Source: Halomonas sp. YLGW01 | GTDB lineage: Bacteria; Pseudomonadota; Gammaproteobacteria; Pseudomonadales; Halomonadaceae | Assembly: GCF_014840935.1 (NCBI RefSeq) | Contig: NZ_CP062005.1 | Coordinates: 3,348,001-3,412,000 of the forward strand | Direction: 5' to 3' | Length of the DNA: 64,000 nt | In this document: in pieces, positions 46,373-55,768 of the stretch | Layout of the letters: every line of letters begins with the position of its first letter | Numbering within the stretch: position 1 is the stretch's first letter | Program-made: the position numbers and the translations under genes | The notes under the pieces: model-generated | What the model saw: the letters and a program-made list of their open reading frames with translations, nothing else | Told to the model about the DNA's origin: nothing | The model's database searches: none

Positions 46373-47263
46373 CTAGAAGAGACGCGTCTGACGCTCGCCG
46401 GGAAAGGCCGCCAGAGAAGGGAGAGCCAGCCGGTCGGCGAGGCGCGCGTGGCAGGCCCTCGCCAGGGCGGGCGCCTGGCGATTATCGGGCGTATGCACAA
46501 AGAGAAAAGGGGTTTTCCCCTGTTTTATCCACAGGCAGAGCCGCTCGACCCAGGGCGTAAAGCGGGCCTGATTGATGGCGTCATCGAAGTGGCCGATGAA
46601 GCGCACCACCGGTCGCTGTGCCGTGGAGATCACGTGTAACGGGCGTTTGGGCTTTTCGCCCTGAGCCTTGGCCAACCGCGAGTCCTCTCTTGGCGGCGTA
46701 GCAAACAGGGCGCGCACGTCAAGCATCACCCGATCTATCCCGTGAGTTATCAACAATCGGTTCAAGGCCGCTTCGGCGCTCCCCTTGTGGAAAAACTCGG
46801 GGTGGCGGACCTCGACACTGGCCGGAATCCCGGCAGGCCAGCGCGCCAGCAATGCCTCGAGTCTCGGCAGCTCGTCCACGCCGAAATCCCGGGGCAGCTG
46901 AATCATCACCGGCCCGAGGCGATCATGCAGTGGCGTCAGAGCGGCGAGGAAGTCCTCGACCTCGGCCTCGACGCCAGCCAGGCGCCGCTCATGGGTCAGC
47001 CCACCTGGCAGCTTGAAGCAGAAGCGGAAGCCCGGCGGGGCCTGGCGCGCCCAAGCGGCCACGGTATCGGGACGCGGGGTGCCGCTATAGAAGGTGGTGT
47101 TGCCCTCCACCGTGGAGAACACCCGAGCATAATCCGGCAGGCGTTCGCCCTGGCCGCCATGCGGCGGATAGAGGCCACCTCGCCAGTCCTCGTTGGCCCA
47201 CATGGCGAGCCCCAGGTGAAGGTCTTCCGCGCGGGCGGTGGGTGGGAGGCAGGAATCGGTCAC
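46373..47263 (-). CDS. DUF72 (YecE-like) protein
   Basis: 296 aa TIM-barrel-like DUF72 protein. Motifs: LGLAMWANEDWRGGLYPP at the N-terminus, FSTVEGNTTFYSGTPRPDTV, FCFKLPGGLTHERRL and VMIQLPRDFGVDELPRLEALL, and VEVRHPEFF. YecE-type proteins are common and conserved, but their reaction is unknown. Downstream of the LysR gene on the same strand (93 bp gap). Confidence 0.9.
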   Translation of the reverse strand: MTDSCLPPTARAEDLHLGLAMWANEDWRGGLYPPHGGQGERLPDYARVFSTVEGNTTFYSGTPRPDTVAAWARQAPPGFRFCFKLPGGLTHERRLAGVEAEVEDFLAALTPLHDRLGPVMIQLPRDFGVDELPRLEALLARWPAGIPASVEVRHPEFFHKGSAEAALNRLLITHGIDRVMLDVRALFATPPREDSRLAKAQGEKPKRPLHVISTAQRPVVRFIGHFDDAINQARFTPWVERLCLWIKQGKTPFLFVHTPDNRQAPALARACHARLADRLALPSLAAFPGERQTRLF

Positions 47264-47356
47264 CGGTCCAGATCTCTCGTCGATGCCAAGCTGAATGAAG
47301 GGAGCGGATTATCCCTGTCTCCCCAGCCAGTGACCAGTGCAGAACAGCGCGGACGC

Positions 47357-48250
47357 TCAGGCGCTCCCGGCACAGGCCAGGACATGCGACACGAAGTGAC
47401 GCACCTTGGCGAGTTCCCCCAAGGGTTCGGGATAGACCAGGTAATAGGCGTCGGGCCCCTGTAGCACATGAGGCCACGCACAGCCTAGCCGCCCTGCGGC
47501 GAGTTCATCCTCGACGAGAAAACGCGGCATCAGCGCCAGGCCACCCCCTGCGATCACGGTTCGCAGCAACATCTGGAAGGTCTCGAAGCGCGTGCCGTGA
47601 TAGCTGCGATGGGTGGTGATGCCCTGCTCGGCAAACCAGCGGTGCCAGGCGTCAGGGCGGGTGGAGAGATGCAACAGGCGAGCCTCGATCAGGTCCGTGG
47701 CCGAGGCCAGCCGCAGCCGATCGAGATAGTCAGGTGCCCCGACGGCGACCACCTCCTCGTCAAACAGCTTGTGACACTCCAGATTGGGCCAGCGGCCATG
47801 GCCGTGAAAGAAGGCCACATCGATGTCTTCCTGCTCGAGATCGAAGGCCTGCACCCGGTCGGTGACATTCAGGCTGATGCTCGGATACGCCTCGAAGAAG
47901 GCCGGCAGGTGAGCGGTCAGCCAGGCGGTGCCGAAGGTCGGCAGGGTCGCCACCCGCAACACCTCGCTATGCCCGCTGTAGGTCATGATGGTGTTCGCCG
48001 ACATCTCGATCTGCGCCAGTATCTTGCGTACCTCGGTGAGGTACAGAGAGCCCTCGGGCGTCAGCACCAGCGTGCGCCGCACGCGGCGGAACAACTTGTG
48101 CTGAAGATAGTGTTCCAGCTGCGCGACCTGCTTGCTGATCGCACTCTGAGTCAGGCTCAGTTCCTCGGCCGCCCGGGTGAAGCTCATGTGGCGGGCCGCC
48201 GCCTCGAAGCATTGCATGGTGGTGGTCGAGGGCAGATGGCGGGCCGTCAT
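47357..48250 (-). CDS. LysR-family regulator (GcvA-like), divergent from hglS
   Basis: 297 aa from ATG 48250 (an open frame of 13 more codons exists upstream). Helix-turn-helix in SFTRAAEELSLTQSAISKQVAQLEHYLQ, effector domain with VATLPTFGTAWLTAHLPAFFEAYPSISLNV typical of the GcvA/AmpR subgroup. It faces the hglS gene over 375 bp, so it is the likely regulator of 2-oxoadipate metabolism (inference from the divergent layout). Confidence 0.85.
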   Translation of the reverse strand: MTARHLPSTTTMQCFEAAARHMSFTRAAEELSLTQSAISKQVAQLEHYLQHKLFRRVRRTLVLTPEGSLYLTEVRKILAQIEMSANTIMTYSGHSEVLRVATLPTFGTAWLTAHLPAFFEAYPSISLNVTDRVQAFDLEQEDIDVAFFHGHGRWPNLECHKLFDEEVVAVGAPDYLDRLRLASATDLIEARLLHLSTRPDAWHRWFAEQGITTHRSYHGTRFETFQMLLRTVIAGGGLALMPRFLVEDELAAGRLGCAWPHVLQGPDAYYLVYPEPLGELAKVRHFVSHVLACAGSA

Positions 48251-48625
48251 GGCGATGCGGTTCCTGAACAAAAGGCTCATTCTAGCCAATCATGGGACCT
48301 GGTGCCTGATGTCTAGTGCCTGATATCTGGTGCTGGCAAGTCATTCATTACAGGCATGACAGGCTCCCTGCTCCGCCCAAGCGATCCCATGAAAACCGCC
48401 TGACATCGCCCCTGATGACGCTCACGGTGCCGCCATGGCATGACTCGATGGAATGAATAGCGCGCTTTTTTTCGTTTGCCGTTTCGCCGGGTGACTGCTT
48501 TGATCAGGTCATTCCTTGATCACGCTCAGCCGCCAGCGACGCGAGCGATTTTCCACGTCCGTGCGCTCCTGACGCAGAGCCAGGAGCGATGCGGCTGGCC
48601 CCAAGACACTCAGGAGGCATGCCCC
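48251..48625. promoter_or_regulatory. Divergent region between the LysR gene and hglS
   Basis: 375 bp without a gene. Near the LysR start a 14-bp unit is tandemly repeated: GTGCCTGATGTCTA (48302-48315) and GTGCCTGATATCTG (48316-48329). LysR proteins often bind repeated T-N11-A type sites, so this may be an operator, but the match is not specific. Confidence 0.4.
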
Positions 48626-49999
48626 ATGAATACGCCAGCTCTCGTTTCATCCGATGAGATTCGCGATCGCTTCTCGACGGCCATGTCGGCCATGTACCAG
48701 GCCGAGGTGCCCCAGTACGAGACCCTGCTCGAGCTGGTGGCGCAGGTGAATCGCGAGACTCTCGAGCGCAACACGGTGCTCGCTGAGCGACTTGCGGCCC
48801 ATGACGGGCTTGATCGCCTCGGCGTCGAGCGCCACGGCGCCATTCGGGTCGGCACCCCGGCGGAGCTTGCCATGCTGCGCCGGCTGTTCGCGGTGATGGG
48901 CATGCACCCGGTCGGATACTACGATCTCTCCCAGGCCGGAGTGCCGGTGCATTCCACCGCCTTTCGCCCCGTCGATGAAGCGGCGCTTTCCCGCAACCCC
49001 TTCCGGGTCTTCACCTCGCTGCTGCGCCTGGAACTGATCGAGAGCCCGGCACTTCGTGAGCGTGCCGCGGCGATACTCGCCGAGCGCGACATCTTCACCG
49101 CCAACGCTCGGGAGCTGATCGCGCTCAGCGAATCCCAGGGCGGTCTCAGCGACGCCCAGGCGGACCGCTTCGTCACCGAGGCGCTGGAGACCTTCCGCTG
49201 GCACCGAGACGCCACCGTGGATCTCCCCACCTACGAGGCGCTGCACGCCGAGCACCGGCTGATCGCCGACGTGGTCTGCTTCCGCGGCCCGCACATAAAT
49301 CACCTGACCCCGCGCACCCTGGACATCGACGAGGTCCAGAAACGCATGTCGGCGGCCGGCATGACCCCCAAGGAGGTCATCGAGGGGCCGCCCCGTCGCG
49401 ACTGCCCAATCCTGCTGCGCCAGACCAGCTTCAAGGCGCTGGAGGAGCCGACACGCTTTCAGGGCGAGCGCCAGGGCACCCACACGGCCCGCTTCGGCGA
49501 GATCGAGCAGCGGGGTGTGGCACTGACCGGCAAGGGGCGAGCACTCTATGATCGCCTGCTCGATGCCTCACGGGACAATACTCAGGGACTCTCCCACGAG
49601 GCGCACCAGCAAGCACTGGCCAAGGCCTTCGCCGATTTCCCCGATGACGAGGCCGAGCTGCGCCGCCGGGGCCTGGCTTTCTTCGAGTACCGGCTCACCG
49701 ACGCCGGACGTGCGGCCGATGCCGGCATGGAGACGGACCTGGAGGCGCTGATCGAACAGGGGCTGGTCGAGGCGCGGCCGATCACCTATGAGGACTTCCT
49801 GCCGGTCAGCGCGGCGGGCATCTTTCAGTCTAACCTCGGTGGGACACAGAACGACGCCTATGCCGGCCATGCCAACCGCGAGGCCTTCGAGTCGGCGCTG
49901 GGGGCCGCCGTTACCGATGAACTCGCGCTCTACGCCGAGCGCGAGGCCGCCTCGAAGGCCAGGGTCTTCAAGACCCTGGCCCGCACCAACACAGACTGA
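48626..49999 (+). CDS. hglS: 2-oxoadipate dioxygenase/decarboxylase (HglS, DUF1338/VOC superfamily)
   Basis: 457 aa from ATG 48626 (CAGGAGG upstream). His70 (VERHGAIR), His226 (GPHINHLTPR) and Glu294 (GEIEQRG) fall at the same positions as the metal ligands I recall for Pseudomonas putida HglS. The Fe(II) enzyme converts 2-oxoadipate to D-2-hydroxyglutarate in D-lysine catabolism. Other D-lysine pathway genes are not in the window. The LysR gene is divergent. Older annotations call it YdcJ or VOC-family protein. Confidence 0.87.
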   Translation: MNTPALVSSDEIRDRFSTAMSAMYQAEVPQYETLLELVAQVNRETLERNTVLAERLAAHDGLDRLGVERHGAIRVGTPAELAMLRRLFAVMGMHPVGYYDLSQAGVPVHSTAFRPVDEAALSRNPFRVFTSLLRLELIESPALRERAAAILAERDIFTANARELIALSESQGGLSDAQADRFVTEALETFRWHRDATVDLPTYEALHAEHRLIADVVCFRGPHINHLTPRTLDIDEVQKRMSAAGMTPKEVIEGPPRRDCPILLRQTSFKALEEPTRFQGERQGTHTARFGEIEQRGVALTGKGRALYDRLLDASRDNTQGLSHEAHQQALAKAFADFPDDEAELRRRGLAFFEYRLTDAGRAADAGMETDLEALIEQGLVEARPITYEDFLPVSAAGIFQSNLGGTQNDAYAGHANREAFESALGAAVTDELALYAEREAASKARVFKTLARTNTD

Positions 50000-50195
50000 G
50001 GAAGGGAGAGGGAAAGAGGAAGGTGGGATGGCACAGGAGGTTCACCCCACCGGGTGTGGGATGAGAATAAAGTTTCATCCTTACCTGTTGGGTACCGGGA
50101 TATAGAATCACCTGTGGACGTAACCACGAAGTCAACAGAAGGTAATTTCCATGACGCATCGAATCATCAGAGAATAAACAGCTACACATCTAGAG

Positions 50196-52763
50196 TTAGG
50201 GCGGAAGGATGCCAGGCAATTTCAGTAATGCATCAAGTGGCATGGGCTTGGAAAAATAGAATCCTTGCAGCAGGTCACAGTTGCGACGCTCCAAGTCTTG
50301 TTGCTGTGCAACCGTCTCGATGCCTTCAGCGACCACGACTAGATCCAGGTGGTGCGCCATAGTAATGACGCCTTGCACGATGGCGGCATTGCGTGGACTT
50401 TCCAAGACGTCCTGAATAAAAGTGCGATCCAGTTTAACCTTGTGAATCGGCAAGTCGCGAAGATAACTGAGACTAGAAAAACCGGTCCCGAAATCATCGA
50501 GTGCGATGGTGATTCCAATTGCACGCAGCTCTTCGATCACGCCTATGGCCTGTGAGCCCCCGTCCATCAGGATGCTTTCAGTGATCTCCAGCTCGAGTAG
50601 CTCTGCAGGTAAGCCAGTCTCTTCCAGGGTGGTAACGACCTCTCTTAAGAAGCCGTCGCGATGGAACTGCAGCGATGAGATATTGACTGCGATCGGATAG
50701 GTTCGCTCCCCCCTGTGCAATCGATCCGCCAGTTGTTGGCAGGCTTGTCGAAGCACCCAGTGCCCCAAGGCAATGATCTGGCCCGTTTGTTCGGCAAGCG
50801 GAATGAACACCCCGGGGGAGATCATCCCGCGCTGGGGGTGATGCCAACGTAGTAAGACTTCAGTATTGCGAATCCTTCCACTACTGGCGTCGACCACTGG
50901 TTGGTAGTAGAGCTCAAGCTGATTGTGCCGCAAGGCTTGTTGCAATTCATGCCGAAGTAGCAGCTGATCTCGCGTCGTCTTCTCTACGCGTGGTGTGTAC
51001 CACTGCCAGGTATGACGTCCCTGGCGTTTGGCTTCAACCATGGCCAGGTCGGCCCGCTGAAGCAGTTGATGGGGTGAGTGGACGGTGTTGTCGTCGTAGG
51101 CGACCCCTAGGCTTGCGCTGATGTACAGCACATTCTCGTCGAACTCGAAAGGTGCATCAAACAGTTGGAGCACCTGCTCCGCGATATTGATGATCGTTTG
51201 GTCGTCTTGTAGCTCCGGCATCAGCAGGACGAACTCATCACCCGTGATGCGAGCCAGGGTGTGATCTGGGCCGAGCAACTGACGAAGCCGGCTCGCCACC
51301 GCAACCAATAGCCGGTTGCCGACAACGTGGCCCAAGGCTTCATTGATCCCCCGTAGCCCATCCAGGTCGAGATACATCAGCGTCAATAACCCTTGGCGCT
51401 GCTCCTGATGGTCGTGGAACGCCTTGGTGAGATGGCCCTCTAGAGCATTTCGATTGGGTAAACCAGTGAGCTGATCGTGAGTGGCCTGATAGGCAATTTG
51501 AGCCTCTTGCTGGCGTTGTTGCGTGATGTCTTCTTGGGTGCCGATGAAGTGGGTGCACTGTCCATCGGCATCCATGACAGGACTGATGCGCAGACGATTC
51601 CAGAAAGGCGTTCCATCCTGGTGATAATTGAGCAACGTGATCTGCACACCTTCACGGGCCTCGATTGCCGTGCGAATCTTCGTGACGGCATCAGGATCCG
51701 TTTCTTCGCCCTGCAGAAAGCGACAATTTAAGCCAAGAACCTGATCTTGGGAGTAGCCAGTGATACGGCAGAAGGCCTCATTGACGTAGACCAGTGGCAT
51801 GCCGGACTGGCGCGCATCGGCCATGACGACCCCGACGGGAGTGGCCTCGATACCACGTTCCAGAAGCTTCAGTTCCGCTTCCTGACGCTTGCGCATGGTG
51901 ATGTCATGACAAATGGCATATACACCGACAACACCTGCATCCGTGGTCACAGGGAAGCTGGTCACTGTCAGCTGTCGGGTGCGCCCACCGGCGTGGCGAC
52001 CAAGCATTTCTTGTTGCTGCGCTTCGCCATTTAAAGCCGCTTCGAAGGTAGCCTTTGCTTTTACATGGCAGCTGGGATCGAGCAAGTCCAAGAAATGGCG
52101 ACCGACTAACGTGTCCTCGGCATAGCCGGTGAGGCTCTCCAGTGCCCGGTTAGCCTGCTGTAAGCGGCCATCCAGGCTGAACTTATAGACCCCATCCGGA
52201 TGATTGGTGAACAATGACGTATGCCACGCCGTCAGGCTATTTAATTCCTGAGTGTCCTGGTCTCGAATGATGGCTAGAGCCGCCAGTGATGCGGCTTTTT
52301 TCAGGGTGTTTTGGCTAGCAGGAGACGGCTCTGCCGGGTGACGGTAATAGGTAGCGAAAGTGCCCAGCAGCTGCCCTTCGCGTGTCAGGATGGGCATCGA
52401 CCAGCAAGCGCGTAGGCCCTCTAACCGGGCGGCGGCACGGAAGGCTTCCCAGTAGGTATCCGTCATAATATCTTCGGATATGACCATCTGGCGTAAGAAG
52501 GCCGCCGTTCCGCAGGTGCCAACGCCATCACCGATCTCGAGGCCTTGCATGGCCTTAAAGTAACGTGACGAGAACTGGGAGCCGGCAATCATGCTTAACG
52601 TCTTGCGTTTTGGCTCATAGTGCATGATGGACACTAGCGCGTCCGAGAGCAGGTGGCCTGCCCAATATGTGATCGCCTCGAGTACCTCCTCGAGTGGCGC
52701 CTCGTGCGCAATCATGTCATGAATTTTCTGCTGGTCTTCCAGTAGAGAAATATCGTGAGCCAT
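50196..52763 (-). CDS. GAF-PAS-LOV-GGDEF-EAL protein, putative blue-light-regulated c-di-GMP enzyme
   Basis: 855 aa, soluble. Domains: GAF (about 15-170), PAS (180-290), LOV (302-415), GGDEF (425-585), EAL (600-850). The LOV core GLNCRFLQGEETDP has photoactive Cys347, and the flavin-binding Asn379, Asn389 and Gln410 are all present, as in Bacillus YtvA. The cyclase site reads TGDEF (507-511) without an RxxD I-site, and the phosphodiesterase site reads EVLLRW (Glu635) with DDFGTGFSS and KLDRTFI intact, so net c-di-GMP hydrolysis is more likely. No photobiology genes are adjacent. AT-richer than the flanking core genes. Confidence 0.93.
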   Translation of the reverse strand: MAHDISLLEDQQKIHDMIAHEAPLEEVLEAITYWAGHLLSDALVSIMHYEPKRKTLSMIAGSQFSSRYFKAMQGLEIGDGVGTCGTAAFLRQMVISEDIMTDTYWEAFRAAARLEGLRACWSMPILTREGQLLGTFATYYRHPAEPSPASQNTLKKAASLAALAIIRDQDTQELNSLTAWHTSLFTNHPDGVYKFSLDGRLQQANRALESLTGYAEDTLVGRHFLDLLDPSCHVKAKATFEAALNGEAQQQEMLGRHAGGRTRQLTVTSFPVTTDAGVVGVYAICHDITMRKRQEAELKLLERGIEATPVGVVMADARQSGMPLVYVNEAFCRITGYSQDQVLGLNCRFLQGEETDPDAVTKIRTAIEAREGVQITLLNYHQDGTPFWNRLRISPVMDADGQCTHFIGTQEDITQQRQQEAQIAYQATHDQLTGLPNRNALEGHLTKAFHDHQEQRQGLLTLMYLDLDGLRGINEALGHVVGNRLLVAVASRLRQLLGPDHTLARITGDEFVLLMPELQDDQTIINIAEQVLQLFDAPFEFDENVLYISASLGVAYDDNTVHSPHQLLQRADLAMVEAKRQGRHTWQWYTPRVEKTTRDQLLLRHELQQALRHNQLELYYQPVVDASSGRIRNTEVLLRWHHPQRGMISPGVFIPLAEQTGQIIALGHWVLRQACQQLADRLHRGERTYPIAVNISSLQFHRDGFLREVVTTLEETGLPAELLELEITESILMDGGSQAIGVIEELRAIGITIALDDFGTGFSSLSYLRDLPIHKVKLDRTFIQDVLESPRNAAIVQGVITMAHHLDLVVVAEGIETVAQQQDLERRNCDLLQGFYFSKPMPLDALLKLPGILPP

Positions 52764-52852
52764 AGAGTGATGCCTAGCTTACCTACCTAAACGTGGGCAA
52801 GCTCTTTAAGGAAGGGCGACACCGAGCATCGTCATATCGCAAGACGAAAGTA

Positions 52853-53872
52853 TTAGGTGATGTCGTGGCGGCGTGCTTTCTTTTGCTCGTACATGGCCGC
52901 ATCGCACAACGATAGTAGCATCGCTGCGTCATGCTGTTCCGGTTTGGCGGTGATCGTTCCCACACTCGCGCCAGAGTAGTCGATGATGTCGTCGCAGATG
53001 TGAAACTGCCCGGCTGTGAGCTCTTCCAGATACTGCCGGAAGGCTTGTTCGCTGGTGTCTGTGTGGCTTTCCCGTACGACCACAAACTCATCGCCGCCAT
53101 AGCGTGCGATCAGATCATCCTTGCGGCAGTGTCGGGTCAGCTGCTGGGCCAATTCGATCAAAAATCGGTCACCGGCGTCATGGCCATGACGGTCGTTGAT
53201 GGCCTTGAAGCCATCCAGGTCAATAAAGGCGACATATAAATGTTGCCCATTGAGCGCCGCGTGCTGAAGGCGCGCCTCCAGTCCCTGTACCAAGGCTCGA
53301 CGATTGGCAATCCCGGTCAACGGATCGGTATTGGCGTGGTGCGCCAGGATGCGGTTTTCAGTGGTCACTAGCTGAAGCAGCCGCTCACTCTCAAGGTAAC
53401 GTGAGATCAGCTGAGTAAACAGCGACATATAGTGAATCACCTCAGGCGACAGCGTGACCTGTTCGTCACTGGCGGCACACAAGGTGCCATACAAAGTGCT
53501 GTCGAGGAGGTAAACCGGTTCACTGAGATAGGTGCATAGCCCGAGCTCACGGGCAGCCATAGAGTCTCCCCAGTGCGTTGCCACGTCTTGGCTGTAGCGG
53601 CGACCTTCCAGGATGGCGCGGCGGCATAGTGTGTCACACCACGGCACTGAGAGACCCTCCGGGATAATCAGGTTACCGATATTGCGGGCATACACCACCG
53701 TTTGTACCTGCCTCTCTTCGTCGATCAGAGTGAAGTAGGTCGAGCTTAGCCCTGTGATGTCCGCTAACAAGTCGAGCAGGGGATAGATCAGCGCTTCCAG
53801 TTTTTCGCTTGGCGCTGGCGTGCCTGCCAGGCAATCCAGCAAAGCGGTGGTTTTAGCGTCAGCTTGGGGCAT
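52853..53872 (-). CDS. GAF-like sensor with GGDEF diguanylate cyclase domain
   Basis: 339 aa from ATG 53872 (an upstream Met at 53911 lacks a ribosome site). Residues ~25-165 form a GAF-like sensor with several Cys (C79, C83, C113, C132). The GGDEF domain has NTDPLTGIANRRA, FIDLDGFKAINDRHGHDAGD, I-site RKDD (250-253) and an intact YGGDEF (259-263), so it should make c-di-GMP with product inhibition. It lies 89 bp upstream of the LOV gene on the same strand. Cytoplasmic. Lower GC than the core genes. Confidence 0.92.
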   Translation of the reverse strand: MPQADAKTTALLDCLAGTPAPSEKLEALIYPLLDLLADITGLSSTYFTLIDEERQVQTVVYARNIGNLIIPEGLSVPWCDTLCRRAILEGRRYSQDVATHWGDSMAARELGLCTYLSEPVYLLDSTLYGTLCAASDEQVTLSPEVIHYMSLFTQLISRYLESERLLQLVTTENRILAHHANTDPLTGIANRRALVQGLEARLQHAALNGQHLYVAFIDLDGFKAINDRHGHDAGDRFLIELAQQLTRHCRKDDLIARYGGDEFVVVRESHTDTSEQAFRQYLEELTAGQFHICDDIIDYSGASVGTITAKPEQHDAAMLLSLCDAAMYEQKKARRHDIT

Positions 53873-54025
53873 GGGAAGATTCCATTGCTTCCTCCAGGAA
53901 AAACCGACCATAGCATAATGGACTGCTTGTCAATAAAACGTATGTTTCATACTTTATATTCAGATGTAGGGTCCCGGATAAAAAATCTATAGCCAGATCA
54001 CACTTGGCAGCTATTTCAATGCATT

Positions 54026-55768
54026 CTACATCTTCAGAACCTTCACCCCGTAGGTAGAGGGACTGACTATGTCTTCGAGCTTACCGATCTGTGCGAAATC
54101 ACTTTGGGTGATTACGCTGCTGATGTTGGTGTCGGGAAAACGCAAGTTTTTGATGATATGCACCTGGGTCGGCATGCCCTTTCGGTCAATGTCCATTACC
54201 CAAGCGAGAAAGCCTCCCGAGAACTTGGCCAGGCTGCCGATTGGGTAGAGCCCATAGGTTTGGATGTACTCCACTAACACCGTCTTATCATAGGCAGCGC
54301 TCGCCCCATGGACCATGCGGTAGGCGTCTAGCGGCGAGCGAGGCGGCGCACCGTTTCGCACATTGCGTAGTTTATTGACCACTTTGATGACAGAGACCAG
54401 GCGAACCAGGGCTGAGAGCTGCCTACCGTGCTTGCCCGCAGGGTAGCCAGAACCGTCCAAACGCTCGTTGGCCTGTTCGATCACGGCGCGACAGATGGGA
54501 CTGGGGGACCAGTCAAGCCCCTGCAACTTATGGCACAACACGGCCACGTGACCCTTGAGGATTTCCTTCTGCCCAGGGTTCATGTTGACCTTGAGTGACG
54601 GGATTTTCGGGCCGACCAGCAGCGGCTTGCCAAGGGTATGCATCAGGGCTCCCAGCACGGCTTCACGCACCCTGGGGTCGTATGGGTCACGCGCTAGCAG
54701 CATGTCGGCCAGCTGGCCTGCTACCTGCACTGCGTGGCGGACCCAATCCGGTTCGTCGCGCAAAGAGGAGAGGGCGTAGAGAAAGGCCTTACGGTCCTGC
54801 TCCACCAGGTGGCGCAGAGTGTCGACGCAATCGTAGAAGAGCTGCTCGGGGAACAGATCACGGGTTTTGATGTACATCAGCCCCACCTGAAGCTGGTGGG
54901 CAAGGTCCATCACACCGCGTTCCATGGGCGATTGGCGGGCGCGCTTCGCTCGCGCCTGGGTTTCACGCTGCCGGATCTTCTTCTCCTTGTTTCCGGGGAT
55001 GAAGAGCGGGGAGTGGTGGTCCAGTTTGTTGTTGCTCCCTGTACGATAGGCCGCTTCTTTTTCCGACTCGGCCACATAGCGGAACAAGGTCTCTGACTGA
55101 AGCGTGTTCAGGTTGATGAACTGAATACCGGCCGCGGCATAGCCGTGATTGCCGAAGGGACGAATGTGACGAACCTTACCCTCGGCGAAGAACCGTTCTC
55201 CATTGGGAAACTCGATGGTGATACCGGGGATATGCTGATCAACGTTGATCGCCACACTTTCGGCCAAGTCTATATCCACCATGCACCCTCCCACCGACAG
55301 GTTGCGTAGCCGTGCCGGCATATTGAGCTCGTGAAGGTAGACTTCGATGCTGACCCTTGCATGCATCCCAAGGAGAAAAGGGATGCGGATTGCCCCTCGT
55401 TGCTCGGGCACGAATACCGACTCCGGGAGCTGGCAATCTAGGTGATAAAGCGAACTGTCGATCTTGAGCAGCTTGGTGGGGACATTGCTGAGGCTGTAGG
55501 TTTCGCGCTCCATGATCTGGTTGCTCTTGATAGCTTCCAGATCGAAGTTGATTCCGCCATTGGTCAGATATTGCTCGATGTCAGAACCAGCGTATGCCAC
55601 TTCCAGTACCAGCTGCCCGCTACTCAGATCGAGATGGTGCACCTCTGCCCTCAACGGATAGGCCATGTCCTTCGCATATACTGACACCTCATGGGTGTGT
55701 TGCAGCAGTGAGTGAATCACTGCTGCCGAAGGGTTGGAGGACTGAGCCGGAATAGCCAAATTAATCAC
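54026..55768 (-). CDS. PilZ protein fused to a degenerate HD-GYP-like domain
   Basis: 580 aa. N-terminal YcgR-like part (1-115), PilZ domain (120-240) with an intact c-di-GMP motif Arg124-x3-Arg128 and Asn156-x-Ser158-x2-Gly161, a basic linker (260-285), then an HD-GYP-like helical domain (290-530). The HD pair is lost (MHTLGK, Thr378) and HHExxDGxGYP reads ANERLDGSGYP, so phosphodiesterase activity is doubtful while c-di-GMP binding is likely. The start is GTG 55768; a TTG at 55759 has a better ribosome site (AGGTGA). Probably a c-di-GMP effector or scaffold; partner unknown. Confidence 0.88.
   Translation of the reverse strand: MINLAIPAQSSNPSAAVIHSLLQHTHEVSVYAKDMAYPLRAEVHHLDLSSGQLVLEVAYAGSDIEQYLTNGGINFDLEAIKSNQIMERETYSLSNVPTKLLKIDSSLYHLDCQLPESVFVPEQRGAIRIPFLLGMHARVSIEVYLHELNMPARLRNLSVGGCMVDIDLAESVAINVDQHIPGITIEFPNGERFFAEGKVRHIRPFGNHGYAAAGIQFINLNTLQSETLFRYVAESEKEAAYRTGSNNKLDHHSPLFIPGNKEKKIRQRETQARAKRARQSPMERGVMDLAHQLQVGLMYIKTRDLFPEQLFYDCVDTLRHLVEQDRKAFLYALSSLRDEPDWVRHAVQVAGQLADMLLARDPYDPRVREAVLGALMHTLGKPLLVGPKIPSLKVNMNPGQKEILKGHVAVLCHKLQGLDWSPSPICRAVIEQANERLDGSGYPAGKHGRQLSALVRLVSVIKVVNKLRNVRNGAPPRSPLDAYRMVHGASAAYDKTVLVEYIQTYGLYPIGSLAKFSGGFLAWVMDIDRKGMPTQVHIIKNLRFPDTNISSVITQSDFAQIGKLEDIVSPSTYGVKVLKM

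Noticed and set aside
50054-50362. 102-codon plus-strand frame overlapping the 3' end of the LOV gene
   Set aside because: Overlaps the EAL coding sequence antisense and has no recognisable motif.
52763-52853. LOV gene and GAF-GGDEF gene as a possible single frameshifted protein
   Set aside because: Each has its own complete domains, start and stop, and an 89-bp gap with no coding continuity.
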